DNA from: Diphasiastrum complanatum
Lineage: Eukaryota > Streptophyta > Lycopodiopsida > Lycopodiales > Lycopodiaceae
Direction of reading: 5' to 3'
Assembly (NCBI GenBank): GCA_029204225.1
Contig: CM055099.1
Span: 69,179,349 to 69,243,348, forward strand
DNA length: 64,000 bases
The translations under genes were made by a program, and so were the position numbers. Shown in pieces: positions 21,745 through 33,333 of the stretch; positions within the stretch are counted from its first letter, which is position 1, and each line of letters opens with the position of its first letter. The notes under the pieces were generated by a model. That model searched no databases. It was not told the DNA's origin and was given only the letters and a program-made list of their open reading frames with translations.

Positions 21745-21850
21745 TGTTACTGCAAACCTCCAGGTGCCGGTTAACCACAAGAGACCGAACGATTCACGTT
21801 CCACCCCACCATAGGACCCAAGCCCCCTCCTCATAGACCCTAGGTTGTCA
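21745..21850 (+). repeat. LTR fragment, same family as 765-1356
   Basis: TGTTACTGCAAACC then CAGGTGCCGGTTAACCACAA and a long further match to the reverse strand of 1230-1356. About 15 bp after the first five bases are missing. It truncates LINE A. Confidence 0.75.
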
Positions 21851-22470
21851 CTTTTGATTGGCGTAAAATTGGGCTCTATCCTGAGAAGTTTTTACGTTTT
21901 TGCGAGCAACAAGCAACATCTCTTGCATATCATGCAGGAAATCTACTGCTGCCTTAACCTTGAGGCTTTTGAGGCCCACTGAAATGGGAGCCCTAGGCTG
22001 AAAACCATACATCAGAGAAAATGGACTAAAACCCGTCGCTGAGTGCTTTGCGCTATTATACGCAAACTCAATCATAGGAAGGTACCTTTCACAATCTGAC
22101 TGTTTCTGGAAACATATGCCCGAAGCATATCTTCCATAGACTGGTTTGTCCTCTCTGTTTGACCATCTGATTCAGGATGATCTGATGACCCCAAACTTAG
22201 GGTGGTCTCTAATTTCTCAAAGACTGCTTGCCAGAATTTGCCAGTGAACTTTGGATCTTGATCACTAACAATGTCATTCGGCAAACCGAACAATTTGAAC
22301 AACTTTTCCACAAAAAGTTGTGCAAGTTCAGAAGCTTTGCCTGTCAACTATTACCCAAATGGCATCATTTTGCTTCCCCGTCCGAGGTAGCCCAACCACA
22401 AAGTCCATGGCTAACCTGATCCAGTCAGTTTCAAATCCCCCATTTGGAATGGCCTACGTCCCATACCACA
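21848..22470 (-). pseudogene. Ty3/gypsy integrase fragment
   Basis: On the reverse strand: AMDFVVGLPRTGKQNDAIWV (first Asp), ASELAQLFVEKLFKLFGLP, SDQDPKFTGKFW (second Asp), SDGQTERTNQ (Glu), then MIEFAYNSAKHSATGFSPF in a shifted frame. It is related to the integrase at 18614 but clearly distinct. Its orientation opposes the LTR fragment at 21745, so this is a composite of remnants. Confidence 0.78.
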
Positions 22471-22474
22471 TGTT

Positions 22475-24422
22475 CTTCTTCCAAGAAGACCATCCACTTC
22501 CCGATCAAAACTTCCAAGAATCAACTGATTTCATTGGAATAATCGGTACTATCAAAGTTCTCAAGAATTCCTCCAAATTCCAACTTTATAGTACAAATTC
22601 CAACTCACTTTTTTATTTACCCATTTTCGTAATCTCTACGGTCCCACAAAGGAGTGTAGGACTCGCCCGTACCTTTCTTGAGTGACAGATTTAGTAGTGG
22701 GAAAGAATGAGTGGGGACTTAAATGAATGCAACGGCTTGATATATGCTTTATAAATTCCAAATTTCAAAATCAAACTTCTAAAGGAATCTGGCCAACCAG
22801 GTCCAACGACTCTTTAGACCAATTTGATTACTTATTGGTTTTCCTCTAAGGTGAGCAACAGCTTTTAAAAACGTTTATTTTTTCCTTTTAATCTTTGGCT
22901 TCCAATTATCGGTTTCAAGGCCATTTTGTCCATGTATGCCCTTTCGTGAAACATAGTCGGTGCTTCAAAGGGGCCATGGTACTTCGGTCAAAATTTTTGA
23001 GAAACCGTTGGACATAGTTATCTAGTTTCCAATGGCCCATGTGGCAGTTACTGCCATTTTGTTGAATAGATTTTGGATTTGATTATTTCGTTTCAGCTTA
23101 CGAAGTTCCTTTCGAGAACTTGTTCAGTGTACCCTTAGTCATAGAAAAAACAAATTTTTCATAGTAAGCAATTTTGTAAAGGTTGTCCAAGCAATTTCAA
23201 AAAATTGCCATTTTTATGAAACCTACGTGCTTGACACTCAATGCCTTACAAAACTTGTAACTAATTAGGCAAAAACAATAATTAGTATCCCAAAATCATC
23301 ACTTAAACATTGCTTTACTGCACCCAAAAACGGAAACCAATAACTGACAAAAGCCATTTAGACTAAGTATGAGAAAAATAAAAAAGAGAATTAAACCCAC
23401 CTTTAAACTAAGCTTCATTATCATAAAGTAATGTTTTGCTCAGATTCCGAGCCACAAGCACAACAGTATCTACACAAGTAATACTGTTAAGAAACAATTT
23501 GTAGCTTCCAAGGAATCAACGCAATATTCCTTCTACATTCAATTTTTGCAAATCATTAGCTTATCTGATTCGTTTTGTACAGATTGGCCAAGTTTCATTT
23601 CGTCATAGTATGATCTAAAAGTCACAAAATGTGATTCTGTGGAACTTTCAGCGTGTAGCTAAAATGTCTAAAATTCTACAAGCTACACGCTATGTTGATG
23701 GTTATTGAATCTGGCCAACTCGCAGCTTAATGCAAGGGTTTTTCTCAATGAACCTAATAAAACTTGCCACAAATGTGAGCCAATTTTGTCTTGTACAGAA
23801 ATGAAGGCAATGCATAAAGAAATACAAATAGTATAATTTAAAAATTTATTTATGTCGTAAACTATTGAAACTACTATATGCAACAACTTGTATCATAAAG
23901 GACATTGTAGTTCCTCTAATGGAACCTTGAAGACAAGAAAGGGATATCTGAAATGTGTGATCTGACCCTTGGGCCACAGGCTAACATAAATCACATTCTT
24001 ATGAGTGTCTTTCCCTTCTGCTTTGAGGATTTAATCTGAGTTGGGGCTATTCAAAGGAACAACAGATGCAGAGGGCTCATAATATTCATCTGTATCTATG
24101 ATATGTCTACCAGAGTATCATAAAACCTTGATGGTCATATAAAGATTTGAATAGATACCCAAAAAGTTTGAATCATGGCTGTATAACACATTAACCATGC
24201 ATTCATAATGCAACAAAACACATTATTTCTTATAACATAACATTCCTCTTCTAAGCTCTTAAAAGCCTAAATTTAGTCTACCCAAAACGATAGGCTTTTT
24301 AAGAGTATAAAATTACCACTTATGTGCTGCTCGAGAGGCTAGGTATCTCACATTGCACGTACCTTTATAAATAAAATACACGACGTGCACAAGAAAAATA
24401 ACATGATTTTACTGAAACCCAC
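22475..24422. other. intronic DNA without recognised genes
   Basis: AT-rich sequence in the intron between host exons 3 and 4. No coherent domain seen on either strand. Confidence 0.5.
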
Positions 24423-24491
24423 CTGTTGAGCTTTGAAGACAAGATTGTGAAGAATTCGCTGATATTTTTCTGGTTCCTCGTTCATCATTCT
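24423..24491 (-). CDS. host gene exon 3
   Basis: Acceptor TTTTCTGTAG, 69 bp in phase 0 at both ends, donor CAG|GTGGGT. It encodes RMMNEEPEKYQRILHNLVF and KAQQ. It continues directly, in phase, into SNNEKLLENPY of exon 4. It is a small exon stranded between two retroelement-filled introns of more than 10 kb. Confidence 0.8.
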
Positions 24492-25082
24492 CTACAGAAA
24501 ACAAAAAGTAATGGATTATTAACCACTTCTACCTTAGAAGAGATTCACATTTATGAAAACTGAAATGGAAAGCTTTAATTGTGACCCATGTTCTACTAGG
24601 CTCACGAATATAAATGTTCATTCACCTAGAGGCCAAATACACGACGCCGCCTTTTGAGAAAGTGCTCATGGTTTAGTCATGTAAGAAGCAAGAGAGACTA
24701 ATGGTTATGAGGAAAAAATACCCAATGCAAATCATGACAATTGAAGAGAAACAATTACTAATCATCTCACAAAACTAGATCTTGGGTTATCATACAGGAT
24801 CTCCACGCAATGGGTTATCATTTGTACATGATGCAGTTACACACTCACTTGTTGGCATTGATTCTCAGGGAGACTTCCAGTTGATTACTGAGAAGTAGTT
24901 TATTCGCAGCCTGCCGAAGGCTCATTGTGCAGCCTTATTATGTGTTCAGCGGATAGTACCAGTTCCTCTAGTTTCTCCTCCAGCAGCTGTTCCTCAGGTG
25001 ATCTCTGACTTATTACATCAGTATGCATTTGTCTTTTCAGAACCTACGACGCTACCACCATTACGTGATGTGAACCACCATA

Positions 25083-28064
25083 TTGATTTGCGTCCTGGTT
25101 CTGCTCCTCCCTCCCGGCCTCCTTACCGTATGTCTAACTAAGTCTGAGCGTGATGAGGTTGAGCTTCAGATTACTGCTTTACTAGATCAGGGCCTTATTG
25201 TTCCTAGTCACAGTCCTTTTGGTGCCCCTGTTCTCCTTGTCAGTAAGAAAGATGGTTCCAAACGCCTCTGCATTGATTATCGTGCCCTCAATAAGTTGAC
25301 CATCCGTAACCAGTATCCTATTCCTCACATGGATGATCTCTTTGACCAGTTAGGCACCTCTCATCTTTTCTCTAAGATAGACTTATATTCTGGCTATCAC
25401 CAGATTAGGATGCATCCTTCGGACGAACACAAGACTGCGTTTCGTACCCATCTTGGTTTGTATGAGTTTCGTGTTCTTCCTTTTGGTGTTACTAATGGTC
25501 CACCTACGTTCCAGAATGTGATGAATAACATCATGCGTCCTCTCCTTGGTCGTTGTGTTTTAGTTTATTTTGATGATATTCTTGTTTTTAGTAAGACTCT
25601 TGATGAGCATGTGTTACATCTTTCATCTGTTTTTCAATTGCTTGTTCATCACCAGTTGTTTGCTAAACTTTCTAAGTGTTCCTTTGCTGTTGTTGAGATT
25701 GAGCTTTTAGGATTTCTCATTTGTGATGGTCGTATTCGTTTGGACCCTCATAAGGTTCGGGCAATCGCTGATTGGCCTGTTCCCACAGATGTCCACCATG
25801 TTCATATGTTTCTTGGTCTCGCTACTCACCTTCATCGTCCTGTTCCTCACTTTGCCACTGTGGCTGCCCCTCTTCATGCCCTTTTGAAGAAGTCTAGTGC
25901 TTTTGTTTGGACTTCTGATTGTCAGTTCGCCTTTGACACTCTTCGTCGTGCTGTTGTGGAGGCCTCTGTCCTGTGTTTACCACAGTTTGATCAGAAATTT
26001 ATTGTTGAGACCGATGCTAGTAATGTTGGTTTGGGTGCCTTGCTTCGTCAGTCTCAGTGTATTATTGCTTATGAGTCGCATCGTTTACGCTCTTATGAGC
26101 AACGTTATTCTGTCCATGAGAAAGAGCTTCTTGCCATTATCTATGCTCTTAAGAAGTGGCGCCATTACCTGTACCGTGTTCCTTTTGATATCGTTACTGA
26201 TCATCAGTCCTTACGTTATCTCTTCTCCCAACGTGATCTTAGTGATCGTCAATTTCGTTGGTTGCAGTTTTTACAATCTTTTGATTTTTCTATTTTGTAT
26301 CGTCCTGGTCGTGCTAACACTGCTGCTGACGCATTGTCTAGACTTCCTGCTTTATTGAATACCCTTGTTGCCACGATCCCTTCCTGGTTTGATGATCTTC
26401 CATCTGCTTATCTTACATGTTCTGATTTTCGTGATGTTTATAGTTCTGCTCCACCTATGTCGTCTTCACCTCATCAGGCTTATTCCATTGTTGACCACCG
26501 TCTTTATCATTATGGTTCTCTTTGTATTCCTAGTTCTTTGGGTATCCGTTCTCAGTTGTTGTCGGATGCTCATTCGTCCCCAGTTGGGGGTCATTTTGGT
26601 TTTCAGAAGTCTTATGCTCGTCTTAAGGATCATTTCTATTGGCCATCCCTTAGGAAAGAGCTTGTTGTACTTATTCGTACCTGTCCTTTCTGCTTACGTA
26701 ATAAGTACTCCCGTGCTAAGTCCGCTGGTTTGCTTCAGAGTTGCCCTATTCCTCACCGCCAGTGGACTGATATTTTTATGGACTTCATCATTGGCCTTCC
26801 TCGCACCCGTCGTGGTCACGATTCATGTATGGTGGTAGTTGACAGGTTCTCGAAACAGGCACATTTCATACCCGTCCGCAGTACTATCACAGCAGAGCAG
26901 TGTGCACGCTTGTTCCTTTCAGAGATATTTCGCCTACATGGGTTTCCTCGTACTATCCTTTCTGATCGGGATAGTAAGTTTAGATCATTGTTCTGGACAG
27001 AGCTTATGCGTATATTGAATGTACAGCTTTTTATGGGGTCTGCTTATCATTCTACTTCTGATGGGCAGTCTGAGGTCCTTAACAGGATCCTTGAGGATTA
27101 TTTGCGCCATTTTGTTACTCCTTCAGGGAAGGATTGGGATCAGCACTTATGTTTGGCAGAGTATAGCTATAACAGCTCTGTTAGTACCAGCACCGGCGTT
27201 GCACCATTTTTATTATCTCATGGTTATGCACCTCTTTTACCTGGTATTCCTCTTCCTCCCGAGGATACACCTGTGACACTGTCTTCATTTCTATCACGTG
27301 CTCGCGAGCTTATTCTCCAGGCCAGTTCCCATTTGCAGCAGGTCCAGCAGCATTATCAGGCTTCAGTTGATCGTCATCGACGTCATGTTGAGTTTCATGT
27401 TGGTGATATGGTATATCTACGCCTACGGTTTGCACGTCATCATTTTATTCAGGGCCATGCTTCTACTGAGAAGCTTGCACCATGTTATTATGGGCCTTAT
27501 TGTATATTGGAGGTTCTTAGTCCAATTACATATCGTCTTCAGCTTCCTGCTTCCACACGTGCCTGTGATATATTCCATGTCAATTTATTACGTGCTGCTA
27601 TTGAGGATGATGCTCCTCGTGATGCTGAGTTTTCTACTGCACCGGATCTCTTTCCTTTATTATCTGCTGCTATCCTTCAGGTGCGTTTGCATCATAGTCG
27701 ACGCCGCCGGCAGATTCAGTTCCTAGTCCAATGGGATGGTCGTCCTGTTGAGGAGGCCACATGGGAGCCTATTGATGTCTTTTATCATACACCGTCACTT
27801 GCGGATCAGGCTCGTGCTCTTGCCGCACTTGTTGATTCCTCTACATCAGCTGTTGCTCCGGTTGTTACTACACCAGATGTTGTTCCAGTTGATCCTCCAG
27901 GCTTGCTGTTACTTGATCCAGTCCTTTATGGCAGTTGGGTCTTATTTTTGTGTCGGGGAGAGTTATGGACTCGGCTCATTACATTCGCCATGTCCATTTA
28001 CATTTACTTTACTTTATGCATAGGCAGGCTTTGGGCCCTTTTTTATTCATTATTTGACATTTAG
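25083..28064 (+). CDS. gypsy Pol: RT, RNase H, integrase, chromodomain-like tail
   Basis: A 993-codon frame; genuine pol homology starts near 25135 (TKSERDEVELQITALLDQGL), after a frameshift that separates the upstream DVNHHIDLRPGSAPP block. Reverse transcriptase: SRRLCIDY-type block (KRLCIDYRALNKLTI), FSKIDLYSGYHQIRM and the YFDD active site (LVYFDDILVFSK). RNase H: VETDASNVGLG, HEKELLAIIY and TDHQSLRYLF. Integrase: GGHFGFQKSYARL with CPFCLRNK, then MDFIIGLPRTRRG, SDRDSKFRSLFW and DGQSEVLNRI, so both Asp residues and the Glu are present. The chromodomain-like tail (QFLVQWDGRPVEEATWEP) ends near codon 910. The last ~50 residues read into the LTR. The enzyme core looks intact. Confidence 0.88.
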   Translation: MICVLVLLLPPGLLTVCLTKSERDEVELQITALLDQGLIVPSHSPFGAPVLLVSKKDGSKRLCIDYRALNKLTIRNQYPIPHMDDLFDQLGTSHLFSKIDLYSGYHQIRMHPSDEHKTAFRTHLGLYEFRVLPFGVTNGPPTFQNVMNNIMRPLLGRCVLVYFDDILVFSKTLDEHVLHLSSVFQLLVHHQLFAKLSKCSFAVVEIELLGFLICDGRIRLDPHKVRAIADWPVPTDVHHVHMFLGLATHLHRPVPHFATVAAPLHALLKKSSAFVWTSDCQFAFDTLRRAVVEASVLCLPQFDQKFIVETDASNVGLGALLRQSQCIIAYESHRLRSYEQRYSVHEKELLAIIYALKKWRHYLYRVPFDIVTDHQSLRYLFSQRDLSDRQFRWLQFLQSFDFSILYRPGRANTAADALSRLPALLNTLVATIPSWFDDLPSAYLTCSDFRDVYSSAPPMSSSPHQAYSIVDHRLYHYGSLCIPSSLGIRSQLLSDAHSSPVGGHFGFQKSYARLKDHFYWPSLRKELVVLIRTCPFCLRNKYSRAKSAGLLQSCPIPHRQWTDIFMDFIIGLPRTRRGHDSCMVVVDRFSKQAHFIPVRSTITAEQCARLFLSEIFRLHGFPRTILSDRDSKFRSLFWTELMRILNVQLFMGSAYHSTSDGQSEVLNRILEDYLRHFVTPSGKDWDQHLCLAEYSYNSSVSTSTGVAPFLLSHGYAPLLPGIPLPPEDTPVTLSSFLSRARELILQASSHLQQVQQHYQASVDRHRRHVEFHVGDMVYLRLRFARHHFIQGHASTEKLAPCYYGPYCILEVLSPITYRLQLPASTRACDIFHVNLLRAAIEDDAPRDAEFSTAPDLFPLLSAAILQVRLHHSRRRRQIQFLVQWDGRPVEEATWEPIDVFYHTPSLADQARALAALVDSSTSAVAPVVTTPDVVPVDPPGLLLLDPVLYGSWVLFLCRGELWTRLITFAMSIYIYFTLCIGRLWALFYSLFDI
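27952..27960 (+). other. polypurine tract
   Basis: GTCGGGGAG immediately before AGTTATGGAC, in the same position as in the element at 11338-11347. This supports an LTR that starts AG rather than TG. Confidence 0.6.
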
Positions 28065-28378
28065 ACTATATGGTTGGCCTTGGGCCCTATTATTGACATT
28101 TAGACCATATTATTGGCCTTGGGCCCTATGATTCACTATATTGGTTATTTGGTCATATTACTGAGAGTGGGGGCTTTCTTGGAGGGCGCACTATTTTCCC
28201 TCTCAGTTTGGCCCTAGCCACTAGAAGCTTCCTTTTAGGGCTTCCTCTTGGCTATAAGTAGGGATTCTGTGTCATTTGTTACTTGGCTTATGATATGATC
28301 TCCTTCTTTAGTCTCTTTAAGCTTTCTCTCTCCTGCTTTCTAGGGTTAAGTCTTGCTTATGTGATGCTTTCATAGACT
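27961..28378 (+). repeat. 3' LTR, AG...CT type
   Basis: Starts AGTTATGGACTCGGC and ends TTTCATAGACT. It contains two or three copies of a TTGGCCTTGGGCCCTAT unit. Homologous to the LTRs at 7833 and 11348 at both ends. The right boundary is inferred from the CT terminus, since no target duplication can be tested. Confidence 0.7.
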
Positions 28379-28411
28379 AAATCTAGATCAGCCGTGGCTA
28401 CATTCATAACT

Positions 28412-28445
28412 GGGTACCTATGATTGGGAGGATCATTCCACACAC
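28412..28445 (+). repeat. fragment of another LTR family
   Basis: GGGTACCTATGATTGGGAGG and the following GATCATTCCACACA match, in reverse complement, the inner end of the LTR at 32163-32589. Confidence 0.6.
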
Positions 28446-28504
28446 CGGCCTTCAAGGGTTGAGCAGCTTAGAGAGTCTTGGTTGCTCACACCTGTTTTCT
28501 CTTT

Positions 28505-28674
28505 CTATTGACCCATATTGAATGTATTTACAATTTTTTCTTTTGCGAATCACGAATCGTGACTTGTCTAAATTGCTGACTGACCCATATTGAATGTATT
28601 CACAATTTCTTTTTTGCATTTTGCGAATCGCGACCTGTCTGAATCGCGGACAATGATTCATTAGTGCAACTATG
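28505..28674 (+). repeat. right-end remnant of a hAT-like element
   Basis: Contains GCGAATCACGAATCGTGAC and GCGAATCGCGACC motifs in two roughly 75-bp tandem copies, and ends GTGCAACTATG, identical to the right tip of the element at 33334-34036. No left end was found. Confidence 0.55.
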
Positions 28675-28929
28675 ATTTAGATCTACGAATAAAAATCTGG
28701 TTTGACCCCAAGAGGGCCTTGCCATCTCACTTGAGAATATGCACAATAAGTGACCCACCTAATGTACTGATGAGATCCTGTCTGGTAAATTCAAGATAGC
28801 AATGCCATATGTATGTAAGGGCCGAAAAGCTTGGGAATACCATGATAACCGATGACCCTGGTGATGAAGTTGTCGAGAAGAGATAAGAACTCTACGTGGA
28901 TAACGTGAAGATGGAAGACTCTTCACTCT

Positions 28930-29166
28930 CTGAATGTATGTAATTAGACTGAAATAGCCTCTTGGATGAGAAGAGACCGTGTAATAGAGTCAAAGGCTTT
29001 CCTGAAGTCAACAAAGCAACAATAAACCTGCACTCTCCTATGTATGGCCTCCTCAATGATAGCCCGAAGACTGAAGACATGATCTGTAGTGGAATAATAT
29101 GTGTGGAAACCAAAGCATGCAGTCTCCTGGTCTTAGCCTCAAAACTCACTGTTTACTGAAGAATGG
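28930..29166 (-). pseudogene. LINE reverse-transcriptase fragment
   Basis: Reverse-strand frames encode HYSTTDHVFSL-like, IIEEAIHRR and VYCCFVDFRKAFDS-type blocks, matching family Y LINE reverse transcriptase, with frameshifts. It is in the same orientation as the host gene. Confidence 0.75.
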
Positions 29167-29500
29167 AACCATATAGCCCAAGCTCAAATTCGTGTTGGTA
29201 ACTCTTGTTTACGTTTTATAGTTCCTGATTTTGATTTTACTATTTAGTTTTTTTCTCTTATGATTTTCTTTGTTGAAGTCTCTCGCTTCTTTGTACTATT
29301 GGTTCTACCCAAGAGAATCTAGATTCTTACGAAACCCAGATGGCAACTTATGCTTGGGTATTGATGAGACATAAATGGTGATGGCTAGCTAAGATTTTTT
29401 GTTTTTTGAATTCTATAATAATCTTTATTGAATAAGCAAATTCTCCAATAAAATTTGTGAATTTGGATATATTCCAATCTTACAAATAGATATTCATGGG

Positions 29501-29920
29501 TTACATAGCCCCGAGTTTCATCAGCACATTCTTGTGTAGTTTGGTTCGTATTGTCATAGACATAACTGTGGATTGATTATCTCCAGCCCTTGTTTTGCCA
29601 CCTTTGCCCTTGGATCTACAGTTCTGCTCAAGGTGATCTGGGTTTCCATGTTGAAAACAAACTCTTTTCTTTGGTCTCATTGGAACTATGACCCATTGTT
29701 GCATTCTACCCACTTTTGGATAAGTTTTCATGGTCTTTGAACTATTTTTTTCCAGAATGAAAACCCGGTTGGAGCTGTCTCTTAGTTTGACCTTCCTGAA
29801 ATATTTTTGAGTTACTATCCCATGACTTCTCATTGCCTATCTGGTCATTGTAAATTGAGGCAAGTTTCATTGCCTGATTGAGGAATTTGGGCTTTAAAGG
29901 GTCCCCATGTGAATGTTAGG
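29501..29920 (-). pseudogene. retrotransposon Gag zinc-knuckle fragment
   Basis: The reverse strand encodes KKRVCFQHGNPDHLEQNCRS, a degenerate CCHC knuckle with the second Cys replaced by His, preceded by basic residues. An upstream block reads KFLNQAMKLASIYNDQ. Whether it belongs to a copia or gypsy element is unclear. Confidence 0.6.
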
Positions 29921-29924
29921 GCCC

Positions 29925-30640
29925 AAACAGGCCCTAATGGAAAACAATCGTCAAGCATCATTGGCATCCCGAGCACCTTTCATTTTAAATGGATGATTCA
30001 AAAGCTTTTTGCACAAAGATTATGACTTGTGTTAATTATAGTAGATTTAATGCTTTTGTTCAATACACATGCTTGTTCAACCACATCAAATGCGACTTAT
30101 TGTTGAGACATCTGGGTTGATCAACCCCAAATGTTGATTATGAGGCCATTGACCCACAATGGAGCCTTATTCCTTTGAAATCCCAAGTTCACAACCATGA
30201 TTGGATGGGTCAAACAAGAGAGTCAATTTGGTCAATCCTACTTGAGTTTAGGAGATCAAGCTACTTTGTCAAACCTGGAAAAGGAATGAGAAATCTTGTC
30301 CCTAGAGGGTGTCTTCTATAAGGTTCCAAAAATTGGTGATAGTTTGCAAAAGCTACCCTTTCACATATTAAGAGGACAACGTGAAATGTGAGCATGTTAT
30401 GGATAAAAGAACAAAGTGTTCCAGTGTACAATCAATATGTCATTTATATCTATCAATGTAGAATGCTCAAATGGAACATAATGTGTGATCATCTGTGTTG
30501 GCTATGTATTGAGAGACAATGATATGAATTAGGAAAGCCCAAAAGTGGTTCTACCAGCTTTTCAAATCAATCCATTAGAAGCATTGGAATTGAGTAAAGA
30601 CAATCTAGACTATGCATACCCCGCTTACCCAGCACAATAT
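29925..30640. other. intronic DNA, nothing recognised
   Basis: No clear domain or repeat seen. It lies between two retroelement remnants. Confidence 0.4.
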
Positions 30641-30644
30641 CAAA

Positions 30645-31755
30645 CTAAGCTAATTTGGTGATCTCAAAGTCTAACTTCTCAGCATAGGTCTGAATGGACA
30701 ACAATGCCTGAGCTTCTCTCCTATCCCAAACCTCTGTTCCCTTACCATCAGGCATCTCAACTATATACCGGTAATCCAAAGGAACAGTAGCCAAGTGCAA
30801 CTTCTTCACCACACGGGAGTTGATTATATTATGGGAAGAGTCGGTGTCCAATAGGACAAGCACATCCCTCTCATCCGTATCAGCTCGCTATCTGGAAACT
30901 GATAGCCCTCTCACGCCTTGGTGGAAAGAAAACAAACTGGTGAACAGGCTTCCGCACCAAAATAGTCATGACACGTCTAGTGTCATCATCATCACTGACC
31001 AACAAGTCATCCAGGATAGATTCATCCTTGCCCTCCTCTTGATGCTGCTGTAAAACATGGAGCTTCTTGCCCGTGCGTCGAGGACAATCCTTGAACAAAG
31101 GTTTGCCAAGGCAGAAGAAACACAAGCCTTCCTTCTTGGCCTTATCCTTTTGCTCAAGGGTAAGTGGTGACTTGTCGTAAGCACGACGAACCATAGGAGA
31201 TGCCAATTTTTGCTTCAAAGTCTTCTACATCTGGATAGGATCCTTCTGCGAGAAATCCCTCTGACCAACTTGGCCGAACTTCCGCAAACCCATCTTCTGG
31301 GGCACACTTGCCACTCCAGATTCGGCCTTGTTGCAAACATTGCCTTCGAAGTTGAGGGCCGTAGCAACTACCTCTTCCAAGGTTTTGCATCCTTCATTAA
31401 GAACTAAAGGCCTCAACTCTGCATGAAGACCAAATATGAACTTGTGGACTACCAACCACTCGGAATCTCCTCTGGTACCTTGATCAACACCTCTCTATAT
31501 TGATCAGCATATTCCTGCACCATGTGTTGCCTCTGACAATGCATGAACCAAGCATCCGTCGCACACACATGCTCATGTGAAGGAATGAACTGCGCCCGAA
31601 AATTGTGCTTGAAGTCAACCCAGGTGAATGGGGCTTGCTGTCAGCAAAGTCAGTAAAATGGTAAGCTAACTTACGGGTGGAGGAGTTTTCATGACTTCAA
31701 CTAGGCGTGAGGGGATGTCAACTTTGTCATCAGCCATGGTATAGGAATTACAGAA
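30645..31755 (-). pseudogene. Ty3/gypsy Gag and protease remnant
   Basis: On the reverse strand, from ATG near 31736 (MADDKVDIPSRLVEVM), come gag-domain blocks TWVDFKHNFRAQFIPSHEH, HMVQEYADQYREVLIKVPEE and FIFGLHAELRPLVLNEG. A degenerate zinc knuckle follows (GLCFFCLGKPLFKDCPRR, no His), then the protease motif MLVLLDTDSSHNII (DTDS instead of DTGS). Several frameshifts occur. The element belongs with the LTR at 32163-32589; its pol part is missing. Confidence 0.75.
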
Positions 31756-32162
31756 AATGTGAAATGTGGAAATTTTCAGCTTATTCACAATTTAGAACTG
31801 AAAGAGGAAAAGGCAACTGGAAAGTAATAAAACTCTGGGGAAAAAACACAAAGCCAAGGACAAGTAGTACTTCCCTTGCGTCCGTCCTACGTTGGTACAA
31901 AGGTCGGTAAAAACGTTTTTGGGCACCAAATCGGCTTGAAAAGTCGAAAAATCAGGAAACAAGCGGGCTCTTTGATGTCGAATTCCTTCCAAACGGCAAA
32001 AGCTTTTCACGAACCGTCAATTGGCAGTAGGTCGCCCTCCTACTAGGCCCAATCTGCACCCTTAACAGCAGAAACCGGAGAAAAATCAGAAAAGTTATGC
32101 CCAATCCAAAAATCTGACCTGTTTTTTGCTTGAAAACCGACTTCTTGGTGAAACAATTCCAG

Positions 32163-32589
32163 TGTGTGGAATGATCCTCCCAACCATAGGTACCCTCCCT
32201 CTTGAGTCCACTACCTGCTATTCCTGTCAACATACACGAGGTACCCCCCCGGTGGTTGATCAGGCCACCTGGCGTACACATTGCATGCGACCTATGAATA
32301 GTGAGTGACTCATGGGATACCACCCCCATGCCCCATCATTACCGATGACACCAACTGGCCACCCCGACTGCTTGTCGGCTAGCACTAACGGCTAGGGCCC
32401 CGACGGTTACGTGACCGCATCTCTGACAGCTTGTCAGACGGTCTCACCGGATCACGGGATTTCGTGACACATCGGTTCCCACTTGGAAGCGATGCCCTTC
32501 CCGGTCACTGACCCTTACCAACTTGGCCTCAGGCCCTCTGAGTGACTAGTCGTGCCGAGGTCATGTCAGAACTAGACTGAGTCGTAACA
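32163..32589 (-). repeat. 5' LTR of the minus-strand gypsy element
   Basis: On the reverse strand it begins TGTTACGACTCAG and ends ATCATTCCACACA (TG...CA). It lies directly upstream of the gag remnant. Its inner end recurs at 28412-28445. The exact inner border is uncertain by two bases. Confidence 0.7.
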
Positions 32590-32590
32590 G

Positions 32591-32938
32591 GTGGAGTCAG
32601 AGGATCATTTCCTTATTAGATGCCCTATTTATTACGGAATCAGGGGACGGTATCATTGTCTTTTCCGTAATTTTCCAGCCACACTACATTCATTGATTTC
32701 ATATGTAGACCCTCCCCATCTTCGTAAAATCAGATGTCTATACGGTTCCACTTGTCGATATAAAAAATGCTCATATGATACTTCTGAAGGGAAACGTCTT
32801 GTGGATCTTCTCTATAGTTCCTCCCCTAGTGCTTTTTGGCGTGAGTTTATTCCCCAAGCCCCACCTCCAATGCTGAGAGATTTGCATCGTTGGACTGAGT
32901 ATGCCACATCAGTCTATAACCTTCCCCCACACATCTGA
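32591..32938 (+). pseudogene. two fused LINE (family Y) fragments in scrambled order
   Basis: 32591-32737 encodes the ORF2 C-terminal zinc-finger region (VESEDHFLIRCPIYYGIRG). From about 32740 it switches to the linker before the reverse transcriptase (DTSEGKRLVDLLYSSS, AFWREFIPQAPPP), which normally lies far upstream. The frame stays open across the join, which makes a false chimeric ORF. Confidence 0.75.
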
Positions 32939-32944
32939 TTGTTA

Positions 32945-33333
32945 TATCTTTTCATGTGCTTCAAGCAAACTCGACAGTAGAGTCATAATTGCATCAAGAG
33001 TGGTTATGACTGACCCAGTTGCCATCATTTGCTCTAAAAGATTTTTGAATTTGTCTAGATGGGTCGAAATAGAGTCAGCTTCAGACATTCTAAATGTGAA
33101 GAATATCTTCCTCAAATGAAGCTTAAAGGTTACATCTCTAATGTTGCTGAGTGTAGCTAATATGTCCCAAGCTTCTTTTGAAGTTTGAGTTGATCTAATG
33201 TGACAGATCTTAGTGTCATTGATGTTAAGAGTGATCAGGGCAAATGCCTAATGATTGCAGCATCTGCGAGAGGTCTAGCCTCTTCTACAATGTCCCATAG
33301 TTCTTTGCAAGAAAAACTACTTTCATCTTGAAC
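32945..33333 (-). pseudogene. Ty1/copia Gag fragment, part 2
   Basis: Reverse-strand frames encode KELWDIVEEARPLADA, TSKEAWDILATLSN and FRMSEADSISTHLDKFKNLL, the UBN2-type gag domain of copia elements. The N-terminal part lies at 34045-34109, beyond the inserted 703-bp transposon. Frameshifts are present. Confidence 0.72.

Larger units (their letters stand above)
24850..28378 (+). mobile_element. Ty3/gypsy element with nearly complete pol, 5' end missing
   Basis: Begins in the protease-end region (FIRSLPKAHCAALL) and runs through reverse transcriptase, RNase H, integrase and chromodomain-like tail into a 418-bp 3' LTR. The 5' LTR and gag are absent. The LTR start and the pol tail match the gag-only element at 7833-11687. 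Confidence 0.85.

Noticed and set aside
25897-27726. Several 85-157-codon Leu/Val-rich ORFs overlapping the gypsy pol gene
   Set aside because: Shadow frames of the 993-codon pol frame; their hydrophobicity comes from TTT/CTT-rich third positions.
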